NCBI GenBank assembly: GCA_910586515.1
Contig: CAJUGL010000010.1
Location: forward strand, 1 to 64,000
From: an uncultured Acetatifactor sp.
Lineage (GTDB): Bacteria; Bacillota; Clostridia; Lachnospirales; Lachnospiraceae
Direction of reading: 5' to 3'
Length of the DNA stretch: 64,000 nucleotides
Positions within the stretch are counted from its first letter, which is position 1. Every line of letters begins with the position of its first letter. A program made the position numbers and the translations under genes. Positions 60,597 to 64,000 of the stretch are shown one piece after another. Under the pieces are notes generated by a model. It did no database searches, was not told the DNA's origin, and saw only the letters and a list, made by a program, of their open reading frames with translations.

Positions 60597-60701
60597 AGGG
60601 AAGATTTTATCCTTCTCGCCGCGCGGCCCGTGCGCCGCTTCAGCGGCAATACTCCCAAGTGCGCAGAGTCGCACTTTGCGCACGGGCCTGCGCATAAAAA
60701 A
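60597..60701 (+). repeat. Dispersed ~100-bp intergenic repeat, copy B
   Basis: This copy shares AAGATTTTATCC, CTCGCCGCGCGGCC, GCCGCTTCAGCGGCAA and GAGTCGCACTTTGCGCACGG with copy A (107-209) and ends CGCATAAAAAA. TGCGC and GCGCA can pair near the end. The open frame through it is not credible as a gene. Confidence 0.75.
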
Positions 60702-60737
60702 ACATGGTGTCTGCCTTTCAGGGCACATTCCACCATG
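60702..60737 (-). terminator. Terminator 1 of the minus-strand unit
   Basis: On the minus strand CATGGTG...TGCC pairs with GGCA...CACCATG, followed by seven T. Confidence 0.65.
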
Positions 60738-60808
60738 GTCATCATCATCTGCGCAGCAATAGAATATGCCGCATCAAAAGGGACAGCACAAAAATGCCGA
60801 AAACAGAA

Positions 60809-60836
60809 AAAAGCATGGCCTTACAGCCATGCTTTT
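60809..60836 (-). terminator. Terminator 2 of the minus-strand unit
   Basis: AAAAGCATGGC (60809-60819) and GCCATGCTTTT (60826-60836) form a perfect 11-bp stem, followed on the minus strand by T. It could work in both directions. Confidence 0.7.
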
Positions 60837-60901
60837 TCCGCTTCTTCAACAAACACCAGAATACAGGTTTATCCTGCTTTCTGCTGTCCCCTATCTATGA
60901 A

Positions 60902-60976
60902 TCACTGGAATATGTTAAGCACCTGTTCAGACAGATCTACCGATAGATTTCTGTCCCTCTCAAGACAAAAATCCAT
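60902..60976 (-). CDS. Possible 24-codon mini-ORF
   Basis: The frame starts MDFCLERDRNLS and ends NIFQ, with GGAGG 9 bases upstream of the ATG. It lies in the 790-base stretch 60499-61290 that holds no normal gene, downstream of a good promoter and upstream of two terminators. Too short to judge; it may be a leader peptide or chance. Confidence 0.3.
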   Translation of the reverse strand: MDFCLERDRNLSVDLSEQVLNIFQ

Positions 60977-61054
60977 CCCCGGACGCCTCCCCGGCTGCCT
61001 GTCCCCGCGCACAAACGGAAACCGTCACCTTCGGTATATTCTGTCCGGCAATCT

Positions 61055-61093
61055 TTATTTTGCTCTGTTCTCTTCTCCCACAATGCTTAACAT
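61055..61093 (-). CDS. Possible 12-codon mini-ORF
   Basis: The frame is MLSIVGEENRAK then TAA, with GGAGG 6 bases upstream of the ATG. It is the first reading frame after the promoter at 61158-61186. It could be a leader peptide. Confidence 0.3.
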   Translation of the reverse strand: MLSIVGEENRAK

Positions 61094-61157
61094 AAACAAC
61101 CTCCGCTTTCGTCATTATATATGGCTTACACTCACCAGAGTGACCAGCCGTATTGTC

Positions 61158-61186
61158 ATCCTAACATATCTGCCGGGATATGTCAA
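61158..61186 (-). promoter_or_regulatory. Minus-strand promoter in the 60.5-61.3 kb gap
   Basis: TTGACA (61181-61186), exactly 17 bases, TAGGAT (61158-61163). The spacer holds ACATATC-TGCCG-GGATATGT, an inverted repeat that could bind a regulator. Transcription would run towards the two mini-ORFs and the terminators. Confidence 0.55.
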
Positions 61187-61226
61187 CACCCAAATTATCC
61201 GCAGAAAGCGAGGATTATTTGTAAGT

Positions 61227-61258
61227 GTAACAGTTCAGACAGGGCACTGAACTGTTAC
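61227..61258 (-). repeat. Dispersed palindromic repeat R9
   Basis: GTAACAGTTCAG, ACAGGGCA, CTGAACTGTTAC: perfect 12-bp arms, with the loop in the same orientation as R4. It lies 32 bases beyond the stop of the sugar-phosphate isomerase-like gene. Confidence 0.85.
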
Positions 61259-61290
61259 TTGTAAGTTACTGTTCACAGGTGCCTCAGCAT

Positions 61291-62160
61291 TCAGCCCGCT
61301 TCCTCCGCATACCGCTTCAGGTTGGCTAATCCCACTGAAATTCCCTGAAGGCAATCCTCCATGCCCTCAAATTCAATGGACAGGTATCCGTCGTAGCCAA
61401 TCCGCCTCAGCCCCCGCAGGCACTGTACCACCGGCACATTGCCATGCCCGATAATCGTTCCCCGCAGGAAATTTCCGCCCCTGGAAAGGAAAAATCCTTC
61501 TCCCGGATTCGGGCCCTCTCCGCTTTTCACGATAAAGTCTTTGATATGAACATAGAACGCATAGGGCGCGCATCTCCCCACTGCCGTAACCGGATCGTCA
61601 TCCGCACAGAGGAAATTTCCGATATCCACCAGCTGACCGAAATTCTCATGAGCCACTGTATTGATCAGTTTCTCCACACGCCGGCTGTCCTGAGAAAAAT
61701 AGCCGTGGTTTTCGGTCATTGTCCGAATGCCTTTCTCCGCTCCGTACTCCGTCACCGCCAGACAGCCCCGGGCCAAACGGTCCAGGTAATTGTCAAACCC
61801 CTGGTATGTACGGTTCGACGGCCCTCCGGTAACGTCATGACGCAATACCGAACTCCCCAACTCAACGGCTATATCCACATTCCTCTTCACCTTACAAATC
61901 TCTTCTTCAAGCGAGCCTCCGCTGCCGCACAGGAAATCCGCCCCCACTGCAAAATTAGAGACAGCAATGCCCACTCTGTCCGCCTCAGCCCTGATCTTTC
62001 GGGCATAAGCTTCCGGTTCCTCCTCCTTCGGAAAGACAAAATCCACAAACTCTATGGCGTCAAATCCCATTTCCTTAGCTTTTGCAATGCAGGCAAGGGG
62101 CGTAAGCCTGCCCTGCCGTATATATTGCATAAAACTGTATATACTGACCGCATACCGCAT
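61291..62160 (-). CDS. Sugar phosphate isomerase/epimerase-like TIM-barrel protein (second of pair)
   Basis: This 289-residue member of the AP-endonuclease-2/xylose-isomerase-like superfamily (IolE/IolI, YcjR type) starts RYAVSIYSFMQYIRQG. Metal-ligand candidates are Glu in MTENHGYF, Asp/His in QLVDIGNFL and YVHIKDFIVK, and Glu in LSIEFEGMED. It is probably an isomerase or epimerase on a keto-sugar or inositol derivative; the substrate is unknown. The start follows AAGGAG. It lies 80 bases after a homologous gene, and both follow the dipeptidase gene. Confidence 0.85.
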   Translation of the reverse strand: MRYAVSIYSFMQYIRQGRLTPLACIAKAKEMGFDAIEFVDFVFPKEEEPEAYARKIRAEADRVGIAVSNFAVGADFLCGSGGSLEEEICKVKRNVDIAVELGSSVLRHDVTGGPSNRTYQGFDNYLDRLARGCLAVTEYGAEKGIRTMTENHGYFSQDSRRVEKLINTVAHENFGQLVDIGNFLCADDDPVTAVGRCAPYAFYVHIKDFIVKSGEGPNPGEGFFLSRGGNFLRGTIIGHGNVPVVQCLRGLRRIGYDGYLSIEFEGMEDCLQGISVGLANLKRYAEEAG

Positions 62161-62240
62161 ATCTTTTCTCCTTCATGTCCATTACTACTCACGGCCTGTT
62201 CTGTCTGCTCATATACCGCATACGCAGACGGCTGCCGGGC

Positions 62241-63083
62241 CTAACCAATCAGGCCTCTCAGAAAATCCACTGCCGTCCGAATATCCTTCTCCGGTTCTTC
62301 GCCCACCTCCCGCTCAATGGTGAGGAATCCGTGATAGCCTATATCGTCCAGAGCTTTCAGATAGTTCTTGAAATCCACATCCCCCGTCCCCAGAGGCAGC
62401 TCCACAAAAGAAGGACTTGCCAGCATTTCGGCCTCCACCAGACCGTAAACCTCCTCCGGCGCACGGTAATAATTGCGCCTGCCGTCCTTCGCATGAGTGT
62501 GCACAATATAGTCCTTAAGCGTATACACCGCCTGCACAGGATCGTCTCCGGTGACCATCACCAGATTCGCCGGGTCAAGATTCACTGCCACTCCCGTTGA
62601 ATGCAGTCCGTCCAGAAAAGTCTTCAAAACCGCCGACTCTTCCGGCCCTGTCTCAATGGCAAAATGCGCCTTCAGAGAATCAGCGTATTCCGCCAGCTGA
62701 AAGCAGGCTTCCTGCATAATCTTATAGCGCTCATGTGCCGGGTCAGAGGGCACCACGCCGATGTGGGTGGTCACAATATCCGTCTCCAGCTCCTTGGCCA
62801 GGTCAAGTATCCTCTTTGATTTCTCAATCAATTCCGGATTCTGTCCGGCATCATGAAATCCCTTTCCCAAATCCCCGCAGAGCGCGGAAATCACCAGTCC
62901 CTCCGATTTCACCATGTCCAGAAATTCCCGCCGCTTCGCTCCCGTCAGGTTCTCCGGCGCAAGTTCTCCGTAAGTGGAATAAGCCTGTATGCCCCCGGCC
63001 CCTATCTCCCGGGCTCTTTTTAACGCCGCAGGAATCGGCAGACGAAAAGACTCCAGCATCACGCCAATGGAAAATTCATACAT
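62241..63083 (-). CDS. Sugar phosphate isomerase/epimerase-like TIM-barrel protein (first of pair)
   Basis: This 280-residue protein of the same superfamily starts YEFSIGVMLESFRLPIPAAL. Metal-site candidates are FAIETGPE (Glu), AVNLDPANLVM (Asp), IVHTHAKDGRR (His) and FLTIEREVGEEP (Glu). It differs enough from its neighbour that the two likely act on different intermediates of one pathway rather than being a recent duplication. The start follows AGGAGG at 9 bases. It lies 67 bases after the dipeptidase gene on the same strand. Confidence 0.86.
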   Translation of the reverse strand: MYEFSIGVMLESFRLPIPAALKRAREIGAGGIQAYSTYGELAPENLTGAKRREFLDMVKSEGLVISALCGDLGKGFHDAGQNPELIEKSKRILDLAKELETDIVTTHIGVVPSDPAHERYKIMQEACFQLAEYADSLKAHFAIETGPEESAVLKTFLDGLHSTGVAVNLDPANLVMVTGDDPVQAVYTLKDYIVHTHAKDGRRNYYRAPEEVYGLVEAEMLASPSFVELPLGTGDVDFKNYLKALDDIGYHGFLTIEREVGEEPEKDIRTAVDFLRGLIG

Positions 63084-63150
63084 CTTTTATCTCCTCCTTT
63101 TGTTAAAGTGTCGTATATTCTGCCCGGCCGGATTGATCATTTTTCCGGCA

Positions 63151-64000
63151 CTAAGCCAAAGTATCCCGGTAAACCCTCATCACATTTCCGTAAAAAATTT
63201 TGTCCAGCCTGTCCTCGGAGAATCCCTCCCGGCGCAGAGCTTCCCACAGCCTTTCCATGCTCTGCGCACCCGGAAGTTCCGCATGAGTGTCAATGCCGTC
63301 AAAGTCGCTCCCCAGCCCCAGTACCTCAATCCCCCCTACATCTGCGATATGTTTTGCATGGCGTACCACGGCCTCTATCGTTCCCGGATTCTTCTCCCCC
63401 AAAGGCTTCTCCTCCAGAAAATCCGCACAGAAGTTCAGCCCCATCACACCGCCCCGCCCGGATAATTTACGGATCATGTCGTCCGTCATATTCCGCACAC
63501 AGGGACAAACCTTCCTGGCATTGGAGTGGCTGGCCACAAAAGGTTTGCGTGTTACTTCCAGCACATCGTAAAAGCCTCTGTCCGAGAGATGGGACACATC
63601 CGGAATAATCCCCAGCGTCTCCATCCGCTCTACCATCTCCCGCCCTTTTTCGGTGAGACCTTTCTCCAGGTTCGGGGTATGCATAAAGGCGTTTTGGGCA
63701 GCCTGGGCCAGGCTGCGGATCTCCTCCCATTGGGGCGTGCCCGGAATGCCGTTTCGCCATTCCTCCTTCTTTTCCCTCATCCGCCCTTTAAGCTCGGAAA
63801 GAAAATTCGGACTGCCGATCTCATTGTCGAAATTCCAGGTAAGGGTAATCATTCGAACGCCCATCCTGTACAGCTCCTCCAGCTTCCCGCTCTCTCCCCT
63901 GCACACGCCGCCCTCTTCCACGGTCAGCAGAGAGGACAGCTTTCCCTCCGCCTCGTTTTTTTCGATGTCCGAAAAGCGCAGAACCGGCGCCAGAATGTCG
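63151..64000 (-). CDS. Membrane dipeptidase (peptidase M19), 5' end outside the window
   Basis: The visible 282 residues are the C-terminal part of an M19 zinc dipeptidase; the frame is open to the window edge, with KLSSLLTVEEGGVCRG as the family's barrel start. Metal and substrate residues appear in IPDVSHLSDRGFYDVL, VASHSNARKVCPCVRNM, and VLGLGSDFDGI. The enzyme hydrolyses dipeptides, including D-amino-acid ones. The GTG at 63919-63921 is not the true start. It is upstream of, and co-directional with, the two isomerase-like genes. Confidence 0.9.
   Translation of the reverse strand, partial: DILAPVLRFSDIEKNEAEGKLSSLLTVEEGGVCRGESGKLEELYRMGVRMITLTWNFDNEIGSPNFLSELKGRMREKKEEWRNGIPGTPQWEEIRSLAQAAQNAFMHTPNLEKGLTEKGREMVERMETLGIIPDVSHLSDRGFYDVLEVTRKPFVASHSNARKVCPCVRNMTDDMIRKLSGRGGVMGLNFCADFLEEKPLGEKNPGTIEAVVRHAKHIADVGGIEVLGLGSDFDGIDTHAELPGAQSMERLWEALRREGFSEDRLDKIFYGNVMRVYRDTLA

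Noticed and set aside
60585..61250. 221-codon plus-strand frame
   Set aside because: It passes through repeat B, two terminators and palindrome R9, and has no family pattern or ribosome site.

Overview
The window reads as chromosomal DNA of a low-to-mid GC Gram-positive anaerobe of the Clostridia, most likely family Lachnospiraceae. The pointers are AddAB instead of RecBCD, a tyrosyl-tRNA synthetase T-box, a BlaI/M56 pair, a CPBP protease, ThiT behind a TPP riboswitch, meso-diaminopimelate dehydrogenase, AGGAGG-type ribosome sites throughout and a preference for G+C at third positions. No rRNA, tRNA, CRISPR array, phage or intact insertion sequence was seen. The right edge cuts a membrane dipeptidase gene.

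Left part (0.3-17.4 kb): a GH13 amylase; an intergenic cluster of DnaA-box matches; a nuclease-helicase of the DinG/XPD type; an HPr-like protein without its catalytic histidine; the paired TIGR03915/TIGR03916 DNA-metabolism genes under two LexA-type boxes; divergent asnA; two membrane proteins (GT-C-like and acyltransferase-3) and ddh. An AT-rich AAA/PD-(D/E)XK gene flanked by a short inverted repeat looks acquired. It is followed by a PadR/DUF1700-DUF4097 module.

Middle (17.4-36 kb): an alpha-galactoside uptake and cleavage operon (binding protein, two permeases, GH36 enzyme) with a divergent AraC regulator; an XRE regulator; a nitroreductase; pyrB and pyrI separated by an expanded repeat element; a glycosyltransferase; a HAD-CPBP fusion translationally coupled to greA; an MraY-like transferase; an ArsR/DUF2087 regulator coupled to a small protein; and a TetM-like GTPase fused to a Rae1/YacP-type NYN nuclease.

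Right part (36-64 kb): thiT behind a TPP riboswitch; a two-component system with a lipoprotein; asnB; addBA and exonuclease III; a NagD-type phosphatase; DegV; tyrS behind a T-box; BlaI with an M56 sensor-like protease; cysK; a MutS2-like protein lacking Smr; two sugar-phosphate isomerase-like genes; and the partial dipeptidase.

Repair and nucleic-acid genes are frequent (DinG-like, rSAM pair, AddAB, ExoIII, MutS2-like). At least three families of dispersed intergenic repeats run through the window. The best documented is a 32-bp palindrome whose arms vary with compensating changes. The strongest leads for new biology are the GTPase-Rae1 fusion, the SOS-type control of the radical-SAM pair and the palindrome/tandem-repeat family.
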